Assembly (NCBI GenBank): GCA_947247005.1
Contig: OX365950.1
Span: forward strand, 10,614,720-10,678,719
Origin: Spisula solida
Lineage: Eukaryota > Mollusca > Bivalvia > Venerida > Mactridae
Length of the DNA: 64,000 nucleotides
Reading direction: 5' to 3'
Part shown: in pieces, positions 13,080-25,018 of the stretch
Layout: each line of letters opens with the position of its first letter
How positions within the stretch are numbered: the first letter of the stretch is position 1
Notes under the pieces: generated by a model
What the model was told of the DNA's origin: nothing
Databases searched by the model: none
The model's input: only the letters and a program-made list of their open reading frames with translations
Made by a program: the position numbers and the translations under genes

Positions 13080-13665
13080 TGGCCTTTTTTGTTTCGCTGT
13101 TTCTGTTTTGAGCTGCCTTCCTTGTCCGATATATTATTTGCGTTTCGTGCAGTGGGGAAGTAAGTACAGAAGAACAATACAGACGTAAACAAAACCTTAT
13201 ATTCTATTGACCTGATATAAACATGTGTAGAGTTTCAGTTTCAGAATGTATTTGATTGTTTAGAGACCAGTTTGGACGAAGACGAACGTGATTCGCCATG
13301 TACGCAAGTTGAAAGAGGCACCCAACGTAAAAATCTCATTTGATTACGTGTCCGCAAGAAAACATATTCCACCGTGAGAGCAAAATCATTAATCTCGAAT
13401 ATGGGCTGTTGATGGAAGTAATGGAAAGTCAAATTGAGTTAGGCGTCCATTTCACATGATTAACCTTGTATGAACCGGCTAGTATTGCTAATGGTCTGGT
13501 TATGTCTTGTGTGCGGACTTGTCTGTCAGAAAGGGCACAATGTCTCCTCTTAAGTAATAAGTAACCATATTCATGTATCTGAGGCCAACAAAATCACCAA
13601 AATAATCAGGTTACTTGACAAATGAAATTACATAATGTGCACAAGACAGTGGATATTAGTATGTG
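13080..13665 (+). repeat. Low-copy duplicated segment, later part of copy B
   Basis: 13085-13145 pairs with 4165-4240, and 13340-13660 pairs with 5150-5465, in the same order and orientation as in copy A. Conserved landmarks include GGGCTGTTGATGGAAG, CACATGATTAACCTTGTATG, TTGCTAATGGTCTGGTTATG and CAGAAAGGGCACAATGTCTC. Confidence 0.75.
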
Positions 13666-13941
13666 TGTGGTGAGGTGAGAAACAAGCAAATTCGTTGACT
13701 TGATATCCCCCGCCTAGAGGTTATCAGTATTTCATTGCACAGTTTGGAATGTAAGCTTCCATCAGATAACAATTGTTCAGTAAATCAAGGGCAATAACTG
13801 AACAGAAAATTGACCATTAAAAATGACATGACTGGCAGCATCAAAGAATTGTTGTTTGTTATTTATTTTAAGTTTCATAAAATTCTTGCCGCTAGTTAGT
13901 AGACGAAACTATTCAATAAACCATGGGTAGTAACTTTAATT

Positions 13942-15045
13942 AAACTCATACCAAATGTGTAACTTATAAAGACGACGTGCAGAATCCATATCCCAACCAT
14001 GCCGGTTCAAGGTCATAGTCACAATTCAAGGTCAAGGGTTTGAATCTTACATTTGTGTTACCGTTCAATAACTTTTAAATGCCAGGGCCGAATTGCATAC
14101 AACTCATACCAAATGTGTCACTAATAAAGACGACGTGCAGAACCCACATTCCAACCATGCCGGTTCAAGGTCAAGGTCACAATTCAAGGTCAAACGTTTG
14201 AATCTTACATTTTGTGTTCGTTCTATAACTTTTAATGCCTGTGTCGAATTGCATGAAACTCATACCAAATGTGTTATTACAGAGACGACATGCAGAACCC
14301 ATATCCAAACCATGCTGGTTCAAGGGCAAGGTCAAAGGTTTGAATCTTACATTTGTGTCCGTTCAATAACATTTAAATACCAGGGCCGAATTGCATGAAA
14401 CTTATACCAAATGTGTCACTAATAAAGACGACGTGCAGAACCCACATTCAAACCATGCCGGTTCAAGGTCAAGGTCACAATTTAAGGTCAAACGTTTGAA
14501 TGTTGCATTCCGTGTCCACTCCATCACCTTTTTAATGCCTGGGCAGAGTTGCATGAAACTGATACTAAATATGTAACTTATGATGACGACATTCAGAACC
14601 CACATTCCAACCATGCTGGTTAGAGGTCAAGGTCACAGTTCAAGGTCAAAAGTTAAAATTTTACATTTTATGTCCGCTCATAACTTTGTAATGGCTGGGC
14701 CAAATTTCTTGAAACTCATACCAAATGTATAACTAATAAAGCCGACATGCAGAACCAACATTTCAACCAAGCGGGGCCAAGGTCACAGTTCAAGGTCAAA
14801 GGTTTAAATCATACATTTCGTGTCCACTCCATAACTTTTAAGGCTTGGGTCACATAGCATTAAACTGATACCAAATTAGCAACTAACAAAGATGACATAC
14901 AGAACCCACATTCCAACCTTGCCGGATCAAGGGCAAGGTCAAAGTTAAAAGGTCAAAAGTTTGAACCTTACATTTCCCATCAGCTCCTTAATTTTTTAAC
15001 GCCTGTGCCAAATTGCATGAACCATAGCAAATATGTAACTTATTG
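13942..15045. repeat. Tandem array, ~155 bp unit, rich in TCAAGGTCA
   Basis: About eight units start at roughly 13943, 14101, 14258, 14399, 14558, 14713, 14863 and 15019, each recognised by AACTCATACCAAATGTGT or a variant. Unit lengths run from 141 to 159 bp. Each unit carries GACGACGTGCAGAACCCACA, then CCGGTTCAAGGTCAAGGTCA, TTCAAGGTCAAA, a TTTGAATCTTACATTT segment and a GCCAATTGCATGAA-like end. I count about ten exact TCAAGGTCA sites, some overlapping by sharing TCA. This nonamer is the known monomeric binding site of FTZ-F1/SF-1 and ERR nuclear receptors. Units decay toward the right. Frames of up to 101 codons across the array are repeat by-products. Confidence 0.9.
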
Positions 15046-15249
15046 GACAATGTCACTGTTCATTAATGCGGCGGGGGATTATAGCCATCGTTTGGACTGC
15101 CTTGTTATATGGATATCACATAGCTTCAAGGGTGATAGCAAGTAATATCCTGGGCACCAAATTTAAATCATACCCTGAATAAATGATATTAAAACAGGCT
15201 TTTAAAGCACATGTTAGTGAAGTCAGTGAAACAATAAATGTCGTCACGC

Positions 15250-15385
15250 ACTATGTATGTTAAGAACAAACCACAAATCACATTATATGCACTAATAATC
15301 AGGCGTTACAAGTAAGTGTCTTGTACAACCTGATACACCTAAAACATTTAGTAATGTCACTGTTGAGCCAACTGAAAATAGTAAA
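15250..15385 (+). repeat. Low-copy duplicated segment, copy C (start)
   Basis: This aligns with 1735-1850. Shared features are TGCACTA, GCGTTACAAGTA-GTGTC, CTGATAC/CTGATCCAC, and CACTGTTGAGCC-ACTGAAA versus CACGGTTGAGCCGGCAGAAA. The copy is cut off by the SINE-like sequence beginning near 15440. A short continuation at 15655-15720 matches 9121-9187. Confidence 0.6.
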
Positions 15386-15439
15386 GAATCGAACATGGTA
15401 GTCAGCACTAAAGTCACACATTTTTGACGTGTGTTCATC

Positions 15440-15650
15440 CGGCGATTGTCAGGTTGTTAATGAATCCCTCTCCCTTTAGGGGCTCTCTCTCAGTCTGTCC
15501 CTCTGGTCAGATCATGCTGTATCTGCACTGGTAGAGGATGCACCTGCGCCCTTGTGGCTGCAACACAATAATATAAAGTGCCTTTAAACGTGCGTTCGCA
15601 TGAAAAAGGCGCTATATAAGTCTAATATATTTATTTTTTATTTATTTAAT
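15440..15650 (+). mobile_element. SINE-like element, 3' end
   Basis: The 3' part reads GAAAAAGGCGCTATATAAGT and runs into a TATTTATTT-rich tail (15600-15650). A GGCGCTATATAA end with an A/T-rich tail is typical of SINEs and LINE-mobilised elements in many invertebrates (family knowledge). A clear tRNA-like head was not found, so it may be 5'-truncated. It lies inside copy C of the duplicated region. Confidence 0.55.
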
Positions 15651-15841
15651 TTTGGTGTCTAACAATAACGTTTATGCAATCATGTTGAATTGTCCATACG
15701 CTAAGAAAATCAACATTTGTGCAGCGAACTAAGCACAGGTTCACGGCCGCGACCTATGTTCAGGGCGTGGATCGTTCGCAATACTTTGGATGTTAAATAC
15801 ATGATGTATCCATCCTTTACTAAAAATACATTATGTGGTTA

Positions 15842-16080
15842 TACAGGGTGATCCATTAATTCAGCACATTAGTAAATGTTTATAACTTCAACATCTTTAA
15901 AACTATCATATTAAAGACAACATGTAATTGCAAAGGGTAAGTTTTGTACTGATCTAAAACGAATATTCAACAAAAGAATCCTTATCTAAAGCAGACTTTC
16001 AATGTGACCACCCATTTTCTCTAAAACGAATTTCACACGTCGTTTTAAATTCAGTACATGGCGCTGCTGCATGTAGCTAG
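15842..16080 (-). pseudogene. 3' end of a mariner/IS630-type transposase element
   Basis: On the - strand, 16080-15986 encodes a short tail ending in KMGGHIESLL and a stop codon. The GGHxExLL ending next to an RRV basic patch is characteristic of the C-terminus of IS630/Tc1-mariner-like transposases. About 140 bp beyond the stop the sequence ends in TACAGGGTGATCC (15842-15854, + strand), a mariner-like terminal repeat. Upstream the frame is broken (a stop immediately before the preserved tail) and no catalytic DDE/D region remains, so this is a dead 3' fragment. Its CAGGGTG terminus resembles that of the MITE at 8835-9054. Confidence 0.7.
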
Positions 16081-16189
16081 GTAATCAGTCTCTTTTCCTG
16101 ATGAATCGAATGTTTCATTTCATTGAACATTATATAACAATATTCCTTCCTGAAGGCACATGTGTATTTGGACACACTCTTCAAAGTGA

Positions 16190-16410
16190 GTGCATTCTAT
16201 ATAACTATGAGAGTATTGTTTTGTCCTTAAAAGGACGTTGTTTTCCATTCACTAAGTATATTAGTTTTGGTTGACCAGTTCATGTGCAAAAATTGTAATT
16301 ACAGTTAAACCATTTGGCCAAAGTTCGTGGTGAATATCTGCCAAGAAATAAAGTGAAAAGGTCACACGAGTAGTCAGTGATCAGAAATGACCGATTGCTA
16401 TACAGCGGAT
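16190..16410 (+). repeat. Dispersed repeat, pairs with 11475-11685
   Basis: This is the second copy of the segment described at 11475-11685, with GACCAGTTCATGTGCAAAAA, GGCCAAAGTTCGTGGT and CAGTGATCAGAAATGACCGA preserved. It is followed directly by unrelated DNA and then the fold-back element at 16555. Confidence 0.8.
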
Positions 16411-16554
16411 CGTGCATTTTTGATGTTTGCTTAAATGTGTATGAATCATAGTTTAAGGTTCTATGAGCGTTAGTCCCTGCGTTTGTCAGCGTTTCAAAAG
16501 TCTACAAAAATGAGCTCAAACGTCGGTGAAATTACGCTCGCATGAAGGAATATT

Positions 16555-17272
16555 TTGGTTCACACTGCGAACGTTGTGTATCTAACGCGCGCTTACGTTT
16601 GGGAACGTTTTTCAGCACTTAACTGCGTTTGACAGCGGTTACTAGCGCTTATCAACGTTTGTCTGCGTTGTAGCTTTTTTCATCGGCGTTTGTGAACTTT
16701 TGCCAACGTAGGTTAGCGTTTTTGTAGCGGTCCCTAACTTAGTCCGACTTAGACGAACGAGGTACCAACGCCAGTATCCGTTGAACAAAGTTTACCTAAG
16801 TTACTGAAACGTTATGGAAAGTTCGTCTGCGCTAACCACTTGCGTTCCTATCGCGTTCGTTGCGTCTGATACCAATTGGCCTACGTTGGACAAACGTTCA
16901 TTTGCGCTGGGAAAAGTTGGCTTATGCCAGCCCTTGCGTTACTATCGCGTTCATTGCGCTGGATACCCGTTGGCCTCCGGTAGATAAACGTTCGACTAAA
17001 TTCATTATCACCACCAGCGCGGTTTCAGCAAACGATAGCCAATGCAGATAACCTTAAGCAAACTTTGATCAACTTAATTCAGCGTTCAGGAACGTTTATA
17101 AACGGAGCACCACTTTACATGAGCGTTTATTTCCAAACGTCGGCAAAGTATTTGCATGTTAAAATTTTTCAACGAATACAACTTTCTTCAGCGTTTACCA
17201 GCGATCGTCAACTTTTGCGAGCGGAGCTGAACGTTCGGTAAACGTCGGTCCAAACGCTAGAGTGTGAACCAA
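16555..17272. mobile_element. Fold-back (MITE-like) element with AACG/CGTTTG-rich interior
   Basis: Exact 12 bp inverted termini are TTGGTTCACACT (16555-16566) and AGTGTGAACCAA (17261-17272). The 718 bp interior is filled with degenerate short motifs such as GCGTTTG, AACGTT, CAGCGTTTACCAGCG and AACGTCGG. It is clearly richer in CpG than its surroundings. Motifs near the left end resemble the reverse complement of motifs near the right end, as in fold-back elements. No transposase or long frame is present. Target-site duplications are not obvious. Superfamily is unassigned. Confidence 0.75.
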
Positions 17273-17279
17273 GCTTTAG

Positions 17280-17530
17280 ATACAAACATGTCCGGTGCGG
17301 CAGACGTGTGCCTAGCTCTTATTTCGAACAGACAGTCTGGTTCTTTAATGTGCCCGGTGTATAGCTCCGATACACAACTTCCTGGCACTTCCAGATACTT
17401 TGCAGACCACAAGGCCATATATAGCGGGAAGTATTATAAATATTTCAGAAATGTCAAGTTCCTATGCCAGGGATTGCACCCACGACCCCTGTATTGACAG
17501 CCCAGTGCGTTACCGCTAAGCTAAATCCGC
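17280..17530 (-). mobile_element. tRNA-derived SINE
   Basis: On the - strand from 17530 the sequence starts GCGGATTTAGCTTAGCGG, matching the tRNA A box (TAGCTTAGCGG). An anticodon-arm-like segment with GTC in the loop and a B-box-like GGTGCAATCCC (near 17470-17480) follow. The 3' acceptor strand is missing and B-box positions are changed, so this is not a functional tRNA. The SINE body continues on the - strand through GGGCACATTAAAGAACC (near 17340-17356) toward 17280, abutting the fold-back element. Confidence 0.65.
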
Positions 17531-17967
17531 TTATAAATTAAAGAATAACTATAAAATTATGTCATACCGGTGCCTTGAAGTACATCGCCTACGTCACTTT
17601 AACATAATATATAAAGAGATATTGTGACTATGTTTTCAATAATTTATTGATCTAATAATTACAACTTTGTGTATTTAGACACGTTTATTAACAAACCGAT
17701 GGAAATAATCTAGATAGAAATATTTCTAATGAAACATCAGATTAAATTACCATTTCTATTTTTGTCTTATGCAATTTGTGTTTGATTAATCATGTTGTTT
17801 CATTTAAAGACGAAATCGAGCACGTACGTATGTTGCACAATCATAGTTCGTATTTTGTGGTTTGCCTATTTTATGTAACAAAGACGTATATGCAATGACA
17901 CCTATGTAAATGGAAATTAAGGAGTGACTGTGTGAATAGATGCACTTACATCGAGAATTTTATTAAC

Positions 17968-18063
17968 TTAAGTTTAACCCGAGTTGCGTAATTGCACAAT
18001 AAACGAGAATGCGTCACATAACATGTAGTGTAAACAGTAAGAGTGCCGGAAATGGCATTTAGC
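17968..18063 (+). repeat. Dispersed repeat, inverted copy at 4330-4405
   Basis: It starts GTTTAACCCGAGTTG and includes CGAGAATGCGTCA and AGAGTGCCGGAAATGGC. The reverse complement of 4330-4405 has the same order of blocks with an approximately 20 bp length difference. Confidence 0.6.
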
Positions 18064-18605
18064 ACTGTCACAAGGTGCATTAAATATTTAAATGAGGCGG
18101 ACGAACCACAGCATTGTGTTGAACGTTGTCCCGTTAGCTTGGTCATGATTTCAATATCTATGATTGAATCTACCATCAATAGTTTAGTCCGATAGAGTCT
18201 AACGCATTAATTCCTGACATTAAACTAAACGAAATAAGTCAAATACGGCAATTAGCTGAAATTATATTTCGAGTGTTGGCATGTCGCTTCTTCTTTTATA
18301 GTTGTATAATTACTAGTAGCGTTTATTTGTAATCTCTGTGAGTGTCGGACGTTTTATAAAAACGTGTACTGCAACGCTTTAATCAGACAAATGAATTTAT
18401 TTTGACATGAACGAACGAATTTCTATGCAAGGGAGAATACTTGTTTTACCAATTTGAGTTGACCTCGAGAGTTACCATTCATGATTAGTTCAGCAATTTT
18501 ATTAGTTTGAGAACAGGAATTTGAAATTCTATCCATAAAATATCATAGCAGTCATTCTAATCAAAATCGCTCAATACGTATATATAATACTGAAGGAAAG
18601 CAACG

Positions 18606-18629
18606 CCCCCCCCCCCCCCCCCCCCCCCC
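18606..18629. repeat. Poly-C tract, 24 nt
   Basis: An uninterrupted run of 24 cytosines in AT-rich surroundings. Such runs can form i-motif/G-quadruplex structures and are error-prone in sequencing, so the exact length is uncertain. Confidence 0.97.
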
Positions 18630-20990
18630 TCCAAAATGGAATCCCGTAGCCAGTGCTAACAAAATAAAAGATACAAGCGATCAAGTTAGCTCATTCGTCG
18701 AAGAATATTTATTATGTACCTCATGCAATCGAAAGTGTTCACTTTCGTCTGATATTAAGAGATATATTCCATATTTCCTTCACGAAATGTCAGTATCTAG
18801 TACATCGTCGGTAATCAACATTGCTAAACGCCAAGGGGAGTAACTGATTATGTTCAAACGGCGTTAATGTTTTTTTCAAAACGTTCCGATCATAAGCTGG
18901 TGAATGATTTTAGTGTTCTAAACACCAGGTACCCGTTTCATAGACATATCTCAGCTAAGACCGGAGTTTCCATATATTATTGACAGCATACTAAGTGAAA
19001 CCATACATTATAGACACGTTCAAATAGTTATCTATGATAATTTTAGTTCACAAACTTTACTTAAATGTGCTAGCTGTCTTAGAAAGCTCAAATTAGCATA
19101 TGAAGAAAATTGAAAAAATCGGCTAAGATATGTCTATGACTGACATAAGGCCTCATGTTTATATAGCTTGTTCCATCCTCAAGTCGAGTATGGGACTTGA
19201 ATAGCTCCAACAATTAAATATTCTGCACTACACCAGAAAATATTACTATTCTATCCATGTATTATAAATGTAAATTGGAAGACATTTTACTGTTTGAAAC
19301 ATTTAACTGAGTTGAACATGACCAAGGTTTTATATAATTTAACGTGTCCTTAACAGAACTCTTGTCTAGAACAGAGACACTTTTTACTTTTGTTGAATAT
19401 AATAAAATACCTATACTGATGTTATTGTTTAATGAAATAGCAGACCTTATCCGTTGTCTAGAATATCCGAACTAAATGCTTTAAGTAACACTTGGTTCAT
19501 GTCTTGGCACAATGTCAGACCAATACATACGTGTTTGTAGCCGCAATATGGTCAGAAAGAAGCTTCTGTCCAGTATATACACGGTGACCACATGAATGAT
19601 AACAAAATTGCATTTCTAAAAATTGATTTTCTCATTGAAACTGTGCATATATATGGGAGATAAATACTAAGAGGGGACCAGCTTGTTTCATTAAAATTTA
19701 TCAAGGATACAATTTTATGGGTTTAGTTGCATTGCAATTTGAACATCCCTCGTATTGTAATGGCATATCCACACTGCACCGTATAACAACATCGAAGGCC
19801 GTTAGTATGAAAGTTTATCACGAACGCTGGTCAAACGCTGACATATGCTGAAATGCTGATATAATTTAGTTTATTTTCAAATACAATAGACATATACAAT
19901 CCATGAGTACACACTTATTCAATATCCTCTATATGTGAGTGGTCAAATATATGTATCTATATATACATATTATCATCATAAATATTCTAATTAATACTTC
20001 AGTTTACAATTCTAATTGTAATAAAATGAAAACATTTTGGTTTAACGATATATCACTTTCAATATATTACTTATTTTAACACATCGTTAGTACAGTATAA
20101 ATACATACACAATTTTTAATACATTCTTTTCCATTTTAACATAATGCATTTATATCTTAAATAATAAAGATATAGCTTCGTTTGACTACAGTCTAACATA
20201 CGCCAAAAAATACAAAAAGAAAAACAAAAAAAAAGACAAAATAAAAAGACCACAGACAGCGACAGACAGCGCGATATCTATAGAAGTTCTTTTATTATAT
20301 TGTTTATTCAAAATAATAGTAATACACACTCTAGGACTTTAAAAACGCCTCACCTAATTAAAAGTACAATATCGCTCAAAGTATTTATGTTATTGCAATA
20401 TAATTTCACATGTGTATTAATCAATATTTCCTACGTGTAAATCAGTTTAGTTTGTAATCAAATGTTGTCTCATTATTTTCTAGGAATCCTGCAAGCGCAT
20501 TCGCCCTATGCAAAAGTGTGGGATTTTCAATACAGGCTATGCGAGGCATTATACTCTTAATGTGCTCATATTGTGAGATGTTGTAGGCACAATAATTCGT
20601 CGAGTACACTTGTCAATTGTGTTCTCCTATTTTTATTAAAATATCTGCAAGTTTTCAGAATGCTGGTTTACTTTTACACACGCTCTGACCTACCGCATTC
20701 ATACATGTTTAAAAGGATAGGATTTTGAATTTGCCAATTTTAGTTATAAAACTTAAAACTGGATGATTTTGAATGTTTGTGGAATGCGTGGACGTTCTTT
20801 TGTTATTGACTTTATTTATGCTTATTTTAAACAAAATGACAGGTTATTGTTGAATTTGAACACGCGTAGAAACTATTGCGAAAATTTATATGTGACAGGA
20901 AGTTCGTTTAAGGATTTCGTAGACGAATTTGATCCCGCATATTAGGATAAATTGCGCCCATGACCGGTATTGCGCTTGCAGGATTCCCAG
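18630..20990. other. Intergenic DNA, no gene recognised
   Basis: Very AT-rich, with an A-rich patch (20205-20245). A 60-codon frame at 20763-20945 (+) has no family resemblance I can defend. Confidence 0.5.
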
Positions 20991-20994
20991 AAAC

Positions 20995-21624
20995 AAATGA
21001 GACATTTTATTCCAAATATAATGTACCAAATAATATCCCTTACCAAAAAGTCAAATGCTTCAGTGAAATCTACAAACACTGCATTACAGTTTTCTATTAT
21101 TTTCCAAAAGGTGATTTATTATCCCATGAAGCACAAAAATATTATCCACTGTACCCATATTCTTTCTAAAACCAGCTGGAGCTTCAATGTAGACATTGTA
21201 TGTCTTAGCCCAATTATTTAACCTATTATTTATTGATTTTGTAAACAACTTACCAAAAGCACTTAGTCGTGTTATCCCTCTGTAATTATTTGTATCATTT
21301 AGGTCTCCCTTCTTATGTAAAGGCACAATGAAGCCTTCGGACCAAGTTTCAGGAAAATAACCATGTTGAAATAGTTTATTGAACAAAACAGATATAACAT
21401 TTACAAACCCATCACTATTTACACCATATTTGAAAAATTCGTTTAATAAATAATCAGGTCCAGCTGACTTACCATTGTTTAAGTTCTTGCACAATTTAAC
21501 TATTTCAGACAGTGTAAAAGCCTCATTCAATTCACTAAACATAATATCTAATTCACCATTTAAATATCTATCATTGAAGTAAACAATATCATCATTAGGT
21601 TGATAAAAACAAGAACTAGGGTCT
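20995..21624 (-). pseudogene. Non-LTR retrotransposon reverse transcriptase fragment
   Basis: On the - strand an open frame runs from about 21624 to 21087. It shows RT hallmarks in order: NNGKSAGPDYLLNEFF (finger region), PETWSEGFIVPLHKKGD, NNYRGITRLSAFGKLFT, and AGFRKNMGTVDNIFVLH. After a stop near 21087 the reading continues in another frame with VFVDFTEAFD, RT motif A with its catalytic Asp, and fades by about 21000. The YADD motif, the endonuclease and the 3' end are absent. The order of motifs matches CR1/L2/Jockey-type LINEs. The frameshift and both truncations make it dead. It could belong to the same family as the C-terminal piece at 60444-61004 (inference). Confidence 0.9.
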
Positions 21625-21629
21625 TATCT

Positions 21630-24600
21630 ATATCTATAAGATCGATGATTGCGTCTAATTTTTGGTACTATAAAACTGGTTTTTAACATATCCGTTGTAC
21701 GACAGCGCATTTCAGCATGTTCTGAAATTACAAAATTACCCCTAACATACACCAGCGTACGTACTTACCAAAACGCTCGTGCATCAAGCATACGTTGTTG
21801 CCATGTGTTATAGTGTATTTACGTCATAAATGCTTTTAAAATAAATTCGACTGATTGTTTTGTACACTCCCTAGCATTGACATGTAATACACTGCAAATA
21901 AAGACAATACTTATTTATGATGCAATCATATTATATTTTTAGGTTCTATAGTTTCAATTACCAGTTCAATGTAAAGTGCGAACAAATTAAAGTGGTTTTC
22001 GGCCTTGTATTGATATATTACACGCTTCATATGCGGTATATATTAATATCCGCTAGAGGTCAGACCAAGGCACTGATTTTTATTGGTGCATCTCATATAA
22101 ATCAAAAAGGAGTATTGAGCACTGACTGCTACAATTGCTAGGGCTCAGAGGGCAGTTTCTATATATGCATATTCGAAACACTATTGAAGAAAAGACCAAA
22201 AACAAAATTATTATAAATAATACATCAACTGCTACATTATACTAATAAAAGATTCGAGGACTACGTTAATTTGTTTGCACGATAATAACACGTAGCAGTT
22301 TAACGAGAGATTGAATTACTGTTTTACATCTAGACAGATAATAGTGTCATTTAAACTTTATTTAAAGCGTATAACAACCTTTTCGTCATTAATTTAAAGA
22401 GTAACTGTAAACCAACGGTAGTGAAAGTTGACATAAACCATCGCATTGCTAATTTAATTCCCTATAGTTCTGCATGAGTAAATTTACGACCGATCGTGCG
22501 ACCTGGCTACTGTAACCATATTACTGCTATTAAAAGGTCAACCATTAAATGGCATCATATTCTGACATAATGAATTTAGGGGCCGCGGGTAGAGACAGGA
22601 TGCTTAATACCACGCGTGCTTTTATAGTTGTTTCGTTACCAAATAAATTGCGTAATTTGTCGATTCCGCCCCTATTATCAAAATATTTCTTATTTATTGC
22701 TTACACGAGTTATTTATTTTCCCACATTTTCCACGGTATAAACGAAAAAGCGGTATTGAACCGGGAAACGTCGTTCTTTAACGGGTACCAAACATTGCCC
22801 GCACGCGACTTCTTTTTGTTAATAAAATTCTTTATTTGAAATTCACACCACCATTTTGAATTTATTCCCTTACATATTAAAACAGACACGTGACACTATC
22901 CCTTACGCTGGCGCTAATGGTCCGAAACGGCCTTCTCCTAGTCTTTGACTTTTAGCAATAACACACGCTCAATATTTAATTAATTAGATAAAATTAGTTT
23001 ACAGTCATTGGTGTTTTAAATGACAACTTGTCACCCATATCAAAATATGCATCTGAATCAAATAGACAGAAACTGTGACGTATCATACCGTATGATTGTA
23101 TTTCCGGTATGAGTTCAACTTGCAACATTTCTAATTATATCTCCTCATGTGATGTTTTATTCGGATGACTTTGTCTTTTGTCCTTACGCACCGGGATCAT
23201 ATTTAGGATTGGTATAATTGCTGTTGAATAACTTTCCGTTACATCTGAATAATGCTGCCTAGTGCCTAGCCAATATTTCATAATGATATTAAAGACAAGT
23301 CTAATAAGAAAGTAATGTTTAATAAAAGTGTAGTGAAGAGTGTGAAATTTAAAACATTCGCTGATGATGCCATTTTAAAGACCATGAACTTATGCATCCC
23401 GTAGTCCTAAAACAGGAGTGTTTTGTCAAATAATGCATTTTATTTAAATGATTTTTTCAAAACGTAGATCTTAACAACGCATCCTTCATTTATTCTTTCG
23501 GAATAACCTAGATGTTAAAGCCTCCGTCGTGTAAAGAATCGAAATAAACACTATCGATAGGAAGTGACACACATTTTTAAAATTGTCTTGTGTACTCAAC
23601 ATAAAACAAAAGTCTAAAATAGATAAACATAATTGAGTCGTTCTTCGGGAAAACCGGGTTTAGTGACATTATATTGTAATTATATAAAAAGGCCTGGAAA
23701 AGGCTCTTAAATGAGACAAATGACATGCTCATTAATTTAATTTGAAGAACTTCGATAATATAGTAATACGCCTCTGACTTATTTGTTCTCATCAATATGG
23801 ATATTTGACGTGACATTTGGTATATACGTTAATGCAGTTTTTGGCATATATTTAAATCTGAAATAATTGTGCTGCTCTATCGACCAAGATATTTTAATAA
23901 ACATATGCAACAAAATAGCATGGTGAAAGTATGTAATAATTGGTACTCCATTTCGATGGTCCTATGTTTCGTACTTTACATTGCTAGGCAATGGGGCCGT
24001 GTAGAATTGGTTCGAATCAAACCATAACTGCTAACCATTTAGATATACGTATAATTGACATCAACACATATTGCTTAAAACTTATTTCCTAGACGTGTTT
24101 GCATACCTCTTGTATGAATTGAGTCCTAGTTCAAAGCAATGTGCAAAAAACTTTACTTGTGATACATTCTAGTGATACATTCATCTAGTGGATAAGTTAA
24201 AAGTAATGTGTGTTGATATCGCCTAGCAATACCATGTGCGAAGAAATAGAACTGTCGGACATCGCATACACCTCAAATGGGTTTCCCAAATAACCAGTAT
24301 CCATGTGTCTTCATCACACAACACCAGTTTCAATGATTTGTATTAATCAAATCACGGTCAATGATTTTAAAAGCCAAAATGTGTTAAATTTTAACTGTAA
24401 TTAATGATATAGCACGTAATTATGTTGTCGGTATTGCGCTTTTTATGGTTATTGATTTCCCCATACTCTTTGGCACAGGAAACGCAACACTTCGTCAGTT
24501 ATATCGTGGACTACATCACATGCATTAGTAAAGTAAACTAATTACACAGACAAGAGAAAGTATTCATTTACTCCTGCTACTTTTCATTTTGACGCAACTT

Positions 24601-25015
24601 TAGAAAATTAAGCTCCGTTATCTTATATTGTATTTCTTTATTTGGTATATGTTGTTCTCGTAATGTATATTATAATATAATTGTTATGTTAACATGTCAT
24701 TTAAAATGTTCAAGTAGTTGTATCTGTTACTCTAACAAACGCAATTTATACATTGAAATGTTGATACTTAATACAAGAGGCTTTGATGAAGGTAGTAATA
24801 AACTGAGAAGTAGCAATACTAACATTTATGATAATGTGCAACGAAATGTTACATAATCACACAGAAAGTTGCCGCATTATCGCATAAAATATTCTATACT
24901 GTCGTTGGCGATGTTAATACAGAAATAATACATTGTTCATAGTAAACTAAACTGACAAGAAAACATGAACCAAATTACTTCAAAAATCCATAATATTATT
25001 ATAAGATAAATTCCT
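21630..25015. other. Intergenic DNA, no gene recognised
   Basis: No supported gene. A 96-codon ATG frame at 22549-22839 (+) is unlike any known family. A B-box-like GGTTCGAATC sits at 24009-24018 with a poor A-box match 20 bp upstream, too degenerate to call a tRNA or SINE. Confidence 0.5.
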
Positions 25016-25018
25016 GAT

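Noticed and set aside
14093..14576. Open frames of 60-101 codons with repeated peptides, and a CRISPR-like look
   Set aside because: They arise from the ~155 bp tandem DNA repeat. Units are too long and degenerate for a CRISPR array and the genome is eukaryotic.
17461..17530. Functional tRNA-Asp gene (-)
   Set aside because: No acceptor-stem pairing and an altered B box; better read as a SINE head.
23990..24030. tRNA from GGTTCGAATC B box
   Set aside because: The A-box match is weak and too close, and stems do not form.
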